From an uncultured Acidimicrobiaceae bacterium (lineage in GTDB: Bacteria > Actinomycetota > Acidimicrobiia > Spongiisociales > UBA5794), in the NCBI GenBank assembly GCA_947258985.1, contig CAMYKI010000007.1:1-57928 (forward strand): a stretch of 57,928 nt of DNA. Direction: 5' to 3'. Shown here in pieces: positions 15,964 through 25,145 of the stretch. Made by a program: the position numbers and the translations under genes. The first letter of the stretch is position 1. Every line of letters starts with the position of its first letter. The notes under the pieces were generated by a model. It was not told where the DNA came from. It did not search any database and saw only the letters and a program-made list of their open reading frames with translations.

Positions 15964-17637
15964 GGCCGGGGCCTTGGCGTTCTGCTCGTGACGGGGGAGC
16001 GTCAGCTCGAACAGGCTGTATTCACCATCGTGGCTGTAAGCGATGTTGCCCCCCATCAGTCTGGCCAGCTCGAGAGAGATATACAGGCCAAGGCCGATGG
16101 ATGCCATGTGAGCCCCTCCATCGTGCGCCGATGTATACGGGTCGAAAATCCGCCTCCGCTCATCCGGCGGGATGGGATCGCCGTTGTCGGCTACCCCGAT
16201 GGCGACATGCGAGGCGCCCTCGGTGAAACGCACCTGCACTTGGGGTCCTCCGTAGCGGGCTGCGTTGATCAACAGATTTCGCAAGATCTGTCGTACCCGG
16301 CTGGGATCGGCGTGTGCCGTCCCGGGTCGGCCGGTCGTCGTGACATCGGGCAGGGCCGACGTATCGATCACGGCACGGACGATCTCGCCGAGGTCGACCG
16401 GCTCGAGCTCCGCCGGGACTCGCCCGATGTCGTACCGGGCGGCTACGAGGAGGTCGGCAACGATGGCGCTCGCCTCCTCGCTGTGTTCCCCGATCATCTG
16501 CAGGAGGGCGGTCCTCTCCTCCTTTCCGAAAGACTCGGGACGGTCCACAAGCTCGTGCGCCAATCCAACGACGACGGTGAGCGGAGTGCGGAGTTCATGC
16601 GACACGGCGGCCAGGAACCTGTCTTTGTCCGCCGACGTGCGCTGCAGGTCCTCGATTTCGGTCTGCTCCCGACGGCGCAGCCTCATCTGGTGAGCGGTTG
16701 TGGCCAGGGCCAGGGTCACGCCGAGCCCAACCACAACAACGATCCAGGTTGTGTTGGGAAATAGCTCCGCCAAGGCGCGTTCGGTGGGCTCGACAGTGAC
16801 GGTCCAGGTCGATCCGGGGAGCTCGACTTCCCTCGTCCACTCCGGCCACTGTGACGCAATCGCCTCGGACTGTCGACTGTCGACCGACCAGGTCACTTTG
16901 TCGGTGATCGAAACACCGAGATCGCCTGTGAGGAGCATCTCCAGACCAGGGGCGACCAACATGCCTTCGAGTTCGCCGGTTTCTCCGAAGACCGGGTGGG
17001 CGACTCCGAAGGCCTTCTCCTCGAAGGCTCCGCCGACCTCGAGTAGCTCCGAAATCGACGGTGCGGCCATCTCAACGGCGCGTTCGAATGCCGGATTCCA
17101 CTGCGGCTCAGAAGCGAGGTCAAACCCGAGGGCATCGATCTGCGATTCGATGGGAGTTTCGGAGACGACAATGTCCAGGAATGGGCCGCCATGGACAAAG
17201 CGGAGGGGGTGATAGGTGGCGCGAGGGGTGTCGTCCGGTGTAACGCCGCCCAAACCGTCGAAACGAAGCAACGTGAATCCAGGAACGTCGGCCGTAGCCT
17301 CCCGCATGAAGTTGTCGATCTCATCGCCTGCTACCAGGGCCAGGTACCCGACGCCGATGACCCCCGGATTCAGGTCGAGTTGGTCGACGAACTCTGCGAA
17401 CTGCGCCTGGCTGAGATCATCTGTGCTGCCCATGAACGCGGCTATGGCGTTCAGGTCCCGCAGAGTGTTGCTGATCGTATCGACGGTCGATTGGGTGACG
17501 ATCTCAGCGCGCTGATCGAGCCATCTGGTTGCGTTGTCCTTCTGGTTCTGCCTGATCAACAGAAAGGAGACCACGACCGCGATGACTCCGATCGCCAATA
17601 TGGCGATCACAACGGGATCCCTGAGGACGCGCTTCAC
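15949..17637 (-). CDS. CHASE-domain sensor histidine kinase
   Basis: This 562-residue membrane kinase has TM1 at residues ~10-27, an extracytoplasmic CHASE domain (~40-265, with PLRFVHGGPF), and TM2 at ~300-320. HisKA follows with the phosphorylated His in AAVSHELRTPLTVVVG (about 352). The HATPase has an N box (LLINAARYGGPQVQ), VADNGDPIP and GLGLYISLELARLMGG. CHASE domains bind small extracellular ligands such as cytokinin-like or nucleotide compounds. The ligand here is unknown. No response regulator is adjacent, so it is an orphan. The start is a GTG at 17637. Its link to the downstream hox operon is only positional. Confidence 0.88.
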   Translation of the reverse strand: MKRVLRDPVVIAILAIGVIAVVVSFLLIRQNQKDNATRWLDQRAEIVTQSTVDTISNTLRDLNAIAAFMGSTDDLSQAQFAEFVDQLDLNPGVIGVGYLALVAGDEIDNFMREATADVPGFTLLRFDGLGGVTPDDTPRATYHPLRFVHGGPFLDIVVSETPIESQIDALGFDLASEPQWNPAFERAVEMAAPSISELLEVGGAFEEKAFGVAHPVFGETGELEGMLVAPGLEMLLTGDLGVSITDKVTWSVDSRQSEAIASQWPEWTREVELPGSTWTVTVEPTERALAELFPNTTWIVVVVGLGVTLALATTAHQMRLRRREQTEIEDLQRTSADKDRFLAAVSHELRTPLTVVVGLAHELVDRPESFGKEERTALLQMIGEHSEEASAIVADLLVAARYDIGRVPAELEPVDLGEIVRAVIDTSALPDVTTTGRPGTAHADPSRVRQILRNLLINAARYGGPQVQVRFTEGASHVAIGVADNGDPIPPDERRRIFDPYTSAHDGGAHMASIGLGLYISLELARLMGGNIAYSHDGEYSLFELTLPRHEQNAKAPAGAIR

Positions 17638-17702
17638 GGGCTACTCACATCTATCCGGGGGAGTATCGGCAGAAACCCGAGTTTTCTGAAAACGCCGGTT
17701 GG

Positions 17703-19331
17703 CTATTCTGCGACGGCTGGTGGGACTTCACCGAAATACTCCATGAGTCGCTCGTCGGCCCGCTCGCCAAACAAGATCTCGGCCACCTCGCGGAGCCCGG
17801 ACGAGGACTTGACGGCATCGCCGGGGACGACCTGACTGATCTTGGAACGCCTTCGCATGAAATCTTCGAGCTTGGTGATCATCTCCGTGCCGGCGGCTAC
17901 GTGCAGCTCTACGCGCAGATAGTCGGCGTTCTCCATGATGTCGCGGCCCATCTCCGGGTTGGCCCTGATTTCGTCGAGCATCTCGAAGGCGCGCCGCCCG
18001 TAGCGTCGCCACAGTCGATCCGACAGCGGTTCCACATCGGGCTTGTGCCGCAGGTCATCGAGTTTCATCAAACGTGCCTGGCGGTAGAACTCCTGGCGGG
18101 TCGCCTTGGCGGGTTCGCCGTACCAGTTGTGGGTATCGTCTTCGAGCGGTACCCCGAGTTCTTCGACGGCTTTGGCGACTTCCTCACCGACGTTGAGGCA
18201 ATCCGTGAGCTTGCCTCCGAAGATCGATATCACCTTTCGCTTCCTGTTGACCTCGATCTCATGCTTTCGCGAGAGCTTTGTCCAGTCGACATCCGTCATG
18301 TCGTCGCCTTCGGTCTTGACCACCAGGGGGCGTACGCCGCTGCGGTCGGCGATGATGTCGTCTGTTGTCAGCGGTTCATCGAGATCGAGCCGTGCGTTGA
18401 TCTGATCGAGGAGGAAGGTGCGGTCGTCATCATCGACCTCGGTGTAGGGATCGGTGACCCGGGTATCGGTGGTTCCAATGACCGAGCGTCTTCCCATGGG
18501 AATCACATAGAACAGTCGCTGGGTGTCATCGAAGAACGCCAGCACTCTCTCATTGGGCGTAATGCGATCAACGATGAGATGGATGCCTTTCGAGTAGACG
18601 ACGCGGTGCTTCGTCTTCAGATCGAGATCCTGGTTGAGGCCGTCGATGAACGGCCCGGCGGCGTTGACGATCATCCGGGCGGTGCACTCGAAGTCGCCGC
18701 CGCCGTCGACATCGCGCAGCTTGGCGCGCCAACCGACCTCAGTGCGTTCCGCATCCACCAGTTCCACATAGTTGGCGGCCGTTGCCCCGACATCCATCGC
18801 CGAGCGGACGAAGCTGAAGACAAAGCGGGAGTCGTTGTCCTTCAGATACGCGTCGTAGTACTCGATTCCGCCGCGCACACCCGTGGTGTTGATGACAGGT
18901 TCGGTCGCTTCGATCTTGTCCGGATTGAGCAGCCGTGGGTTGTGCGTCTTGAAGCTACCTATCGCCCAGTATGCCGTGCTGCCGAGAATGGCCAGCCAGG
19001 GGGGGAACGGCGAGCCGTGGTCGAGGGCCGCCAAGAACGGTATCGGCTTTATGTTGTCGGGGTAGGCCTTGATCAGTCTGTTGCGGGAAACGCACAGCTT
19101 GCGGACGAGGAAGAACTCGTAGCTCTCGAGGTACTTGAAGCCACCCCATACGAGATTGGACGACTCCTGACTGGTGAAGGCCCCGAAATCACCGCGATCG
19201 ATGAGGGCGACCGAAGCACCCCGCCCGGCGAGCACGGCCGCCGAAACCGCCCCGTTGATGCCGCCCCCCACAATGAGGACGTCGAATGTACCGTTGTCGA
19301 GTTGCTCGAGACTCTCTGTTCGTAGTGCCAT
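17703..19331 (-). CDS. glpD: FAD-dependent glycerol-3-phosphate dehydrogenase
   Basis: This 542-residue protein has a dinucleotide-binding VLIVGGGINGAVSAAVLAGRG at the N-terminus (residues ~14-33), then FTSQESSNLVWGG and the C-terminal helical domain of the DAO/GlpD family. It oxidises glycerol 3-phosphate to dihydroxyacetone phosphate at the membrane and reduces quinone. The ATG at 19331 is chosen because the Rossmann motif starts soon after. A TAACCT -10-like box 7 nt upstream suggests a leaderless start. A longer frame reaching 19559 overlaps guaB3 and is rejected. No glycerol kinase or facilitator gene is nearby. Confidence 0.9.
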   Translation of the reverse strand: MALRTESLEQLDNGTFDVLIVGGGINGAVSAAVLAGRGASVALIDRGDFGAFTSQESSNLVWGGFKYLESYEFFLVRKLCVSRNRLIKAYPDNIKPIPFLAALDHGSPFPPWLAILGSTAYWAIGSFKTHNPRLLNPDKIEATEPVINTTGVRGGIEYYDAYLKDNDSRFVFSFVRSAMDVGATAANYVELVDAERTEVGWRAKLRDVDGGGDFECTARMIVNAAGPFIDGLNQDLDLKTKHRVVYSKGIHLIVDRITPNERVLAFFDDTQRLFYVIPMGRRSVIGTTDTRVTDPYTEVDDDDRTFLLDQINARLDLDEPLTTDDIIADRSGVRPLVVKTEGDDMTDVDWTKLSRKHEIEVNRKRKVISIFGGKLTDCLNVGEEVAKAVEELGVPLEDDTHNWYGEPAKATRQEFYRQARLMKLDDLRHKPDVEPLSDRLWRRYGRRAFEMLDEIRANPEMGRDIMENADYLRVELHVAAGTEMITKLEDFMRRRSKISQVVPGDAVKSSSGLREVAEILFGERADERLMEYFGEVPPAVAE

Positions 19332-19494
19332 GTACACGAGGTTAACGCGCTGAATGTGGGCCAAATCTTGGGCGCGATGAATCGTCACCGCTGTTGCGGT
19401 GGCAGCGATCATGCGAGCCGCCGGGTACCCAATAACCGGGGATGGGGCCGCCTGGTACGCTGCCGCGTGCTGGTGCCACATCTGGAGGATTTCG

Positions 19495-20652
19495 GTGGAG
19501 ATAGAAATCGGTATTGCCAAGTCCGGGCGACGTGCCTGGGGATTCGACGACATAGCCATCGTTCCTTCGCGCCGTACCCGAGATCCGGAGGATGTTCAGC
19601 TCGACTGGGAGATCGATGCCTTCACCTTCGGACTTCCCATGATGGGCGCCGCCATGGACTCCTCGGTGAGCCCATCGACGGCGATAGAGATAGGCCGACT
19701 CGGTGGACTGGGAGTGATCAATCTCGAGGGTCTGTGGACCCGTTACGAGGACCCGACCCCGGTCTATGAGGAAATTGGTGCCGCTGCCACCGATGTGGCG
19801 ACGGCCGTAATCCAGAAGGTATATCAGGAGCCGGTCAAGCCGGACCTCATTGGAAAGAGGGTTGCGGAAATCAAGTCGGCCGGAGTGCTTGCCGCCGCCA
19901 GCCTGACCCCGCAGAACGTGGAGCGCTGGTACCGGCACGCACTTGATGCAGGACTCGACGTCCTGGTGGTGCAGGGCACGGTGGTGTCGGCCGAACATGT
20001 CTCGAGCCGCGTGGAACCCCTCGACCTCTTCCGATTCATCGCCGATGTTCCGGTCCCGGTGATCGTCGGCGGAGTGGCGTCGTACTCAGGGGCGCTTCAC
20101 CTCATGCGGACCGGGGCGGTCGGTGTGTTGGTTGGGGTTGGCCCTGGTGCGGCGTGTACCTCGCGGGGTGTTCTCGGCATCGGTGTTCCGCAAGCCACGG
20201 CGATTGCCGACGCCGCCGGGGCCAGGACGCGTTACCTGGAGGAGACCGGCAGATATGTGCACGTGATCGCGGACGGGGGGATGCGTACCGGGGGCGACAT
20301 TGCGAAAGCAATTGCCTGCGGAGCGGATGCAGTCATGCTCGGCTCCCCACTCACGACGGCGAAGGAAGCCCCGGCAAAGGGTAACCATTGGGGTATGGCG
20401 ACGTTCCATCCGACCTTGCCCAGGGGAACCAGAGTGAAGACGGGGGAACTCGGGACATTGGAGGAGATCCTCGTTGGCCCCGCCCACGAGAACGACGGCA
20501 GACGCAACTTGTTTGGTGCGCTTCGAGTGTCGATGGCGACGACCGGGTACGCCAATGTGAAGGAGTTCCAGAAGGCTGAGGTCATGGTCGCCCCGGCTCT
20601 CCAAACCGAAGGCAAGACGCTGCAGAAATCGCAACACGTCGGGATGGGATAG
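19495..20652 (+). CDS. guaB3: GuaB3-type IMP dehydrogenase-related protein
   Basis: This 385-residue TIM-barrel protein of the IMPDH/GMPR family lacks the two CBS domains of classical GuaB, which matches the actinobacterial GuaB3 group. Visible features are [12 protein letters not shown] at the start, PMMGAAMDS, the phosphate and catalytic loop [13 protein letters not shown] with the loop Cys, and [25 protein letters not shown]. GuaB3 proteins have long been poorly defined in activity. Some are reported as IMPDH or GMP reductase-like. The GTG start at 19495 has GGAGG 7 nt upstream. It is 1 nt before guaA, so guanine nucleotide balance is the likely role. Confidence 0.88.
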   Translation: MEIEIGIAKSGRRAWGFDDIAIVPSRRTRDPEDVQLDWEIDAFTFGLPMMGAAMDSSVSPSTAIEIGRLGGLGVINLEGLWTRYEDPTPVYEEIGAAATDVATAVIQKVYQEPVKPDLIGKRVAEIKSAGVLAAASLTPQNVERWYRHALDAGLDVLVVQGTVVSAEHVSSRVEPLDLFRFIADVPVPVIVGGVASYSGALHLMRTGAVGVLVGVGPGAACTSRGVLGIGVPQATAIADAAGARTRYLEETGRYVHVIADGGMRTGGDIAKAIACGADAVMLGSPLTTAKEAPAKGNHWGMATFHPTLPRGTRVKTGELGTLEEILVGPAHENDGRRNLFGALRVSMATTGYANVKEFQKAEVMVAPALQTEGKTLQKSQHVGMG

Positions 20653-20653
20653 C

Positions 20654-22216
20654 GTGAGCACCCCGGCCGGACAGGCATCGACCGGCGATTTCGACCGAGT
20701 TCTCGTTGTTGACTTCGGCGCCCAGTACGCCCAGCTCATCGCAAGACGGGTTCGCGAGGCACATGTTTTCTCCGAGATCGTGCCCAGAACCATCTCAGCT
20801 GCCGAAATTCGCGAGATGGCTCCCGTTGGAATCATCTTCTCCGGCGGGCCGGCTTCGGTCTATGCCGCCGATGCCTACGACCTCGATCCCGCAGTCTTCG
20901 AGCTGGGCATTCCGGTGCTGGGGATTTGTTACGGGCATCAGGTGATTGCCCACAGCCTCGGGGGCACGGTTGCCCGCAACGATGTCGCCGAATATGGCCG
21001 GGCCGACCTCACGGTTGTTGCGCCATCGCAGTTGCTTCGGGGTCTTCCCGAAGAGCAACAAGTTTGGATGAGTCATCGCGACGCGGTCGCGGAGCCCCCG
21101 CCGGGGTTCACCGTGATCGCGGCCACGCCCGATTCGCCTGTGGCCGCCATGGAGAGCGTGGATCGCGGCATCTATGGGGTTCAGTTCCACCCCGAGGTGG
21201 TCCATACCCAACGCGGCCAGGAGATGCTGAAGCATTTCCTCTACGAAGCGTGTAGAGCCCGCCCCCTGTGGACCCACGCCGGCATCATCGAGCAATCCGT
21301 AGATGCGGTCAGAGCAACCGTCGATGGTGGTTCCGTTATATGCGGTCTCTCCGGAGGGGTGGATTCATCGGTTGCAGCCGCCCTCGTGCACAAGGCAATT
21401 GGCGATCAATTGGTATGTGTGTTCGTGGACCACGGTCTGCTTCGGAAGGACGAGGCGACGCAGGTCGAAGAGACTTTCCGGTCGAGCTTCCACATGAATC
21501 TCATTCACGTCAATGCTGAGGAGCGCTTCCTTGGAGCCCTAGCAGGCGTCACCGATCCCGAGGAGAAGCGCAAGATCATCGGGGAGACCTTTATTCGTGT
21601 ATTCGAAGAGGTGGCCGCCGAGGTCACCGACGTTCGGTTCCTCGTGCAGGGGACCTTGTACCCGGATGTCATCGAATCGGGAACTGCCGACGCAGCCAAG
21701 ATCAAGAGCCATCACAACGTTGGCGGTTTGCCGGAGGATATGGAGTTGCAGCTGATTGAGCCGCTGCGGGATCTCTTCAAGGACGAGGTGCGGGCAGTCG
21801 GCGAGGAGCTGGGAATTCCCGAGGAGATTGTGTGGCGCCAGCCATTTCCAGGTCCCGGCCTTGCCGTGCGGATCATCGGTGAGGTGACCAAGGAGCGTCT
21901 CGATATCCTGCGCGCCGCTGATGCCATCGTGCTCGAAGAGGTTCGGCGTGCAGGGTTGTACAACGAGTTGTGGCAGAGCTTCGCAATTCTCCCCGGGATC
22001 CGGTCCGTTGGTGTCCAGGGAGACGGGCGAACCTATGCGTACCCGCTCGTAGTCCGTGCAGTGACCAGCGAGGATGCTATGACTGCCGACTGGGCGCGGC
22101 TGCCATACGAGGTGCTCGAGCGAATCTCATCACGCGTTATCAACGAGGTTGAAGGGATCAACCGGGTGGCCTATGACATTTCCTCAAAACCGCCGGCCAC
22201 TATCGAGTGGGAGTAA
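20654..22216 (+). CDS. guaA: GMP synthase (glutamine-hydrolysing)
   Basis: This 520-residue protein has all expected parts. The class I glutamine amidotransferase domain has GICYGHQ (nucleophile Cys near residue 94) and [11 protein letters not shown] (catalytic His). The ATP pyrophosphatase domain has the P-loop [14 protein letters not shown]. The C-terminal dimerisation domain ends in IEWE. It converts XMP to GMP. The start is a GTG at 20654, one nucleotide after the guaB3 stop, so the two are co-transcribed. Confidence 0.97.
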   Translation: MSTPAGQASTGDFDRVLVVDFGAQYAQLIARRVREAHVFSEIVPRTISAAEIREMAPVGIIFSGGPASVYAADAYDLDPAVFELGIPVLGICYGHQVIAHSLGGTVARNDVAEYGRADLTVVAPSQLLRGLPEEQQVWMSHRDAVAEPPPGFTVIAATPDSPVAAMESVDRGIYGVQFHPEVVHTQRGQEMLKHFLYEACRARPLWTHAGIIEQSVDAVRATVDGGSVICGLSGGVDSSVAAALVHKAIGDQLVCVFVDHGLLRKDEATQVEETFRSSFHMNLIHVNAEERFLGALAGVTDPEEKRKIIGETFIRVFEEVAAEVTDVRFLVQGTLYPDVIESGTADAAKIKSHHNVGGLPEDMELQLIEPLRDLFKDEVRAVGEELGIPEEIVWRQPFPGPGLAVRIIGEVTKERLDILRAADAIVLEEVRRAGLYNELWQSFAILPGIRSVGVQGDGRTYAYPLVVRAVTSEDAMTADWARLPYEVLERISSRVINEVEGINRVAYDISSKPPATIEWE

Positions 22217-22319
22217 ACGGCCGACGGGTAGCAAAACGGGCCGTAAACGGTACCTTATGACTCAAGTGACTAGTTGCTCGCGTCGATAGCGGACTACTAG
22301 GGCATTGGAAGGGCAGAGC

Positions 22320-24815
22320 GTGAGTTGGAGCGCAGATCCTGAGCTTCTTCAGATGTTCCTCGATGAAGTCGAAGAGAGATCAGCTCGACTGATCGAGGGC
22401 GGGCAGGCCATGCAACGCGGTGGCGTTGACGAAGAGATGGCCGCTGTCATGCTGCGCGAGGGCCACACCATCAAGGGCACGGCTCGAGTAATGGGCTTTG
22501 AGGCGATGTCCGACGCGGGCAAGATGATCGAAGACCTGTGGCGAGCCGTCAAGGCCGGCGATGTCGAACCGTATCCGAATCTCGGCCGGGCCCTCGTTAC
22601 GCTGGCCGAGTCGCTGATGCCGGCAACCGAGGCAGACCCGGACTCCGGCAGCCCCGAGATGAATGATGCGATGGAGAAGCTCAACCGGGCCACCGGCTAC
22701 ATGCTCGGCGAGCAGGCGGAAACTCCTTCTGCGACGGAAACAGCTTCCTCCCCCCTGGCTGCGGCCGAGTCCGAAGATGGCGACGGCGGTCAGATCGCCG
22801 ATGTCGTGCAACTTCCAGGAGTCCCGGCTGCACCGGAGGAAATCGCCAAGCCGGAGCCGGAACAGTCCGCGGCTCCCGAGCCCGCGCCGACACTCGAGCC
22901 GGAACAGTCCGCGGCTCCCGAGCCCGCACCTACACCCGAGCCGGAGCAATCCGCGGCTCCCGAGCCGGAACAGTCCGCGGTTCCCGAGCCCGCACCTACA
23001 CCCGAGCCGGTGAGTGAACCCGCTCCCCAGCGGACTCCCGACCCGGCGCCTACTCCCGCCGTTCCCCACTTGGATCCGCCCACCCGGCAGCCGGTCAGCG
23101 ACGCCGCGGTTTCGGAGGAGCCTGCGACACCGCGGGAGATTCCGGAGAGACAAGGCTTGGTATCGGCTCGCTCGGTCCCGCTCGAGTCATCCCCGACTGA
23201 GGTCATTGGGTCGGCGATCGACGACTCGGAGATATACGGACCGGACCTGGGAGGGTTGCTCAGCTCGTTGGAGAACTGGGCATCAGGGCAGACCATCCAG
23301 GTGAGCGCCGGCCGGCTCTACCGGCTCATCAACCACGTAGCCAGCCTGCGCGTGGAGTTAGACAGCGTGCTCGGCGAGATCCGCTATTCCTCAGAGGTGA
23401 CCCTGGACACGATCGAGCACATGACCGAGCTGGTTCGGGCGACTTCCTCGCTGGAAATGAGTGCGATGGAGCTCGGTGCTGTGCCGGTTCGCCAGATGAC
23501 AAACACCCTGCCGCAGCTGGTCCGGTATTTGGCCAAGAAGCTCGGCAAGGAGATCAGGTTCGAGATCTCTGCTGCCGACGACCTCGACGTGGATCGTCAG
23601 GTTCTCGACAAGATCTCCGATCCGGTTCGCCAGCTAATCGTGAACGCGGTCAATCACGGCATCGAGCTTCCTGCTCAACGCAGAGCAGCGGGGAAACCCG
23701 AGACGGGTGTCGTGTCGGTCTCACTGGAGAGACGTGGTGCCAGCTTCGAAGTCATTGTGCACGATGACGGGTCGGGTATCGACTACGACGCGGTGAGGCA
23801 ACTGGCCGTTGCTCAAGGTCTCGTTGCTGCGGACTCGCCAGTCGATACTGAGATGTTGCGCCCGATTCTGTTCTTCCCCGGATTCACCACCAAAGCGGGG
23901 GACGAGCTCAACAGTGTCGGTGCAGGTCTGGCGAATGTTGCTGAGGCCGTCGAATCACTGTACGGCCGCATTCGGCTCGATTCTGATGCAGGAGTCGGCA
24001 CCACTATCACCCTTCTCGTGCCGACGGTTCGTGATCTGCAGCGGGTGCTCATCGTGGATTCAGGCGGGATGAAGTGGGGTATCCCGGAAGCAGTTATCGA
24101 GGCCGTGTTGCCGATCGAATCAGCGACACTTCGATCCGAGGGAGATCGGCACGTACTCAACTTCGAAGGAAACGACATCTCGCTTGCTCCGATAGCAGAC
24201 GTGGTCGGGGCCACAGACAAACGTCCGGCGGTGGAGGTCGTGGTCCTGGCGCATCGTGCCGGCACCGCGGCGATTGGTGTCAGCGATGTCATCGGTATGC
24301 GGGAGGTTGCCGCAAAGGAACTCGGTCCGGTCGTTGCCGGGCCGTCGCATATCACCGGGGCAGCCCTGATGGGCGGGGGAGAAGTTGTGCTTGTGCTCGA
24401 CGCTGGTGCGGTCGTCCAGATGTGCCAGGCGGTCCCGCAACCGATGGCGCCTCGTTCCCGGGTGCTGGTAGTCGATGACTCCCAGGGTGCCCGGGCCGTT
24501 ATCGCCGGATCACTTGCATCCAGCGGGTTCACAACCAGTGTCGCCGAGAGCGCCTTCGAGGCGCTCGAGGTGATGAATGAAGAGCACGTCGATGCCCTGG
24601 TAGTCGATTTCTCGATGCCGGCGCAAGATGGCGTGGAACTGGTTCGCAAGGTACGCGATGCAGGAATCCAGGTGCCCATCGTGATGCTTTCCGGTGTTGC
24701 GAAGTCGGAAGATCAAGAGCGCGCCATCGCGGCCGGCGTCGACGCCTTTTTCGAGAAGGCGGACTTCCGCGAGGGAGCACTCGCCGCCCAGCTTCGTTCC
24801 CTGTTGGGTCCCTAG
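22320..24815 (+). CDS. Orphan CheA-type hybrid histidine kinase (HPt - linker - kinase - CheW - REC)
   Basis: This 831-residue protein starts at a GTG with GGAAGGG upstream. The N-terminal HPt domain carries the phosphorylatable His 49 (GHTIKGTARVMGF). A Pro/Glu/Ala linker with tandem repeats lies at ~175-270. The dimer and HATPase regions contain LIVNAVNHGIELPAQRRAAGK, VHDDGSGIDYDAV and GVGLANV-like GAGLANVAEAVESLYG. A CheW-like domain follows, and a C-terminal receiver with VVDFSMPAQDG (Asp near 763). No cheW, cheY, cheB, cheR, MCP or pilus genes are near, so it is not in a normal chemotaxis cluster. It may act in a Chp-like or non-motility pathway. Confidence 0.88.
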   Translation: MSWSADPELLQMFLDEVEERSARLIEGGQAMQRGGVDEEMAAVMLREGHTIKGTARVMGFEAMSDAGKMIEDLWRAVKAGDVEPYPNLGRALVTLAESLMPATEADPDSGSPEMNDAMEKLNRATGYMLGEQAETPSATETASSPLAAAESEDGDGGQIADVVQLPGVPAAPEEIAKPEPEQSAAPEPAPTLEPEQSAAPEPAPTPEPEQSAAPEPEQSAVPEPAPTPEPVSEPAPQRTPDPAPTPAVPHLDPPTRQPVSDAAVSEEPATPREIPERQGLVSARSVPLESSPTEVIGSAIDDSEIYGPDLGGLLSSLENWASGQTIQVSAGRLYRLINHVASLRVELDSVLGEIRYSSEVTLDTIEHMTELVRATSSLEMSAMELGAVPVRQMTNTLPQLVRYLAKKLGKEIRFEISAADDLDVDRQVLDKISDPVRQLIVNAVNHGIELPAQRRAAGKPETGVVSVSLERRGASFEVIVHDDGSGIDYDAVRQLAVAQGLVAADSPVDTEMLRPILFFPGFTTKAGDELNSVGAGLANVAEAVESLYGRIRLDSDAGVGTTITLLVPTVRDLQRVLIVDSGGMKWGIPEAVIEAVLPIESATLRSEGDRHVLNFEGNDISLAPIADVVGATDKRPAVEVVVLAHRAGTAAIGVSDVIGMREVAAKELGPVVAGPSHITGAALMGGGEVVLVLDAGAVVQMCQAVPQPMAPRSRVLVVDDSQGARAVIAGSLASSGFTTSVAESAFEALEVMNEEHVDALVVDFSMPAQDGVELVRKVRDAGIQVPIVMLSGVAKSEDQERAIAAGVDAFFEKADFREGALAAQLRSLLGP
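22854..23003 (+). repeat. In-frame 42 bp repeats encoding EPEQSAAPEPAPTP
   Basis: Three full 42 bp units and one 24 bp partial unit are arranged in tandem, within the linker of the CheA-like kinase. Each unit encodes E-P-E-Q-S-A-(A/V)-P-E-P-A-P-T-(P/L). Copy number is likely to vary between strains by slippage. Confidence 0.85.
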
Positions 24816-25130
24816 TACGGATTGTGCCGGCCACGGGTCGGATCGATTCGGGACAGTTTCCTGCCGTGCAATCGGCTGTTTCTGATGCACTATCGGGTGT
24901 AAGGCCCACCTGGAGTGCCGATGGCGACACAACTGCCTCCTCCGACCAAAGAGGTGCGGGAGTTCGAGAGGTCTGGTGGCCGGCTTGCTCCTGGCCCACA
25001 CCGCTCCACCCCGTACTCCGTGTGGCGGGACCTTCCCCCGGCAGAAGGCGGGGGGACCGACAAGGAGAGCCGCAGGCGAACTGCAAACGAAGTCGAACTA
25101 CACGCCTGTAATCACCGCTGGCGATCCCCG
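24816..25130. other. 315 nt intergenic region, no gene assigned
   Basis: This gap lies between the CheA-like kinase and the helicase. An open frame continuous with the helicase runs through its 3' part but shows no recognisable motif. Inverted repeats are visible: CCACAC / GTGTGG and TCCCCC (25034-25039) / GGGGGA (25051-25056). A structured 5' region or small RNA is possible but not supported by any family I recognise. Confidence 0.3.
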
Positions 25131-25136
25131 TATACT
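25131..25136 (+). promoter_or_regulatory. -10 box of the helicase gene, probable leaderless start
   Basis: TATACT lies 9 nt before the ATG at 25146. No ribosome-binding site precedes this ATG. The -35 region is not recognisable. Confidence 0.5.
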
Positions 25137-25145
25137 CTCTGCCCC

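Noticed and set aside
17901..19325. 474-codon plus-strand ORF
   Set aside because: Antisense shadow of glpD.
19332..19559. Extended start of glpD to 19559
   Set aside because: Overlaps the guaB3 coding region; the FAD motif fits a start at 19331.
22841..23013. Pro/Glu repeats considered as a CRISPR or mobile repeat
   Set aside because: Units are in frame with the kinase gene, directly adjacent without spacers, and encode a linker.
24915..25145. N-terminal extension of the helicase
   Set aside because: No recognisable motif; the PcrA family begins at 25146 and a -10 box precedes that ATG. An extension cannot be strictly excluded.
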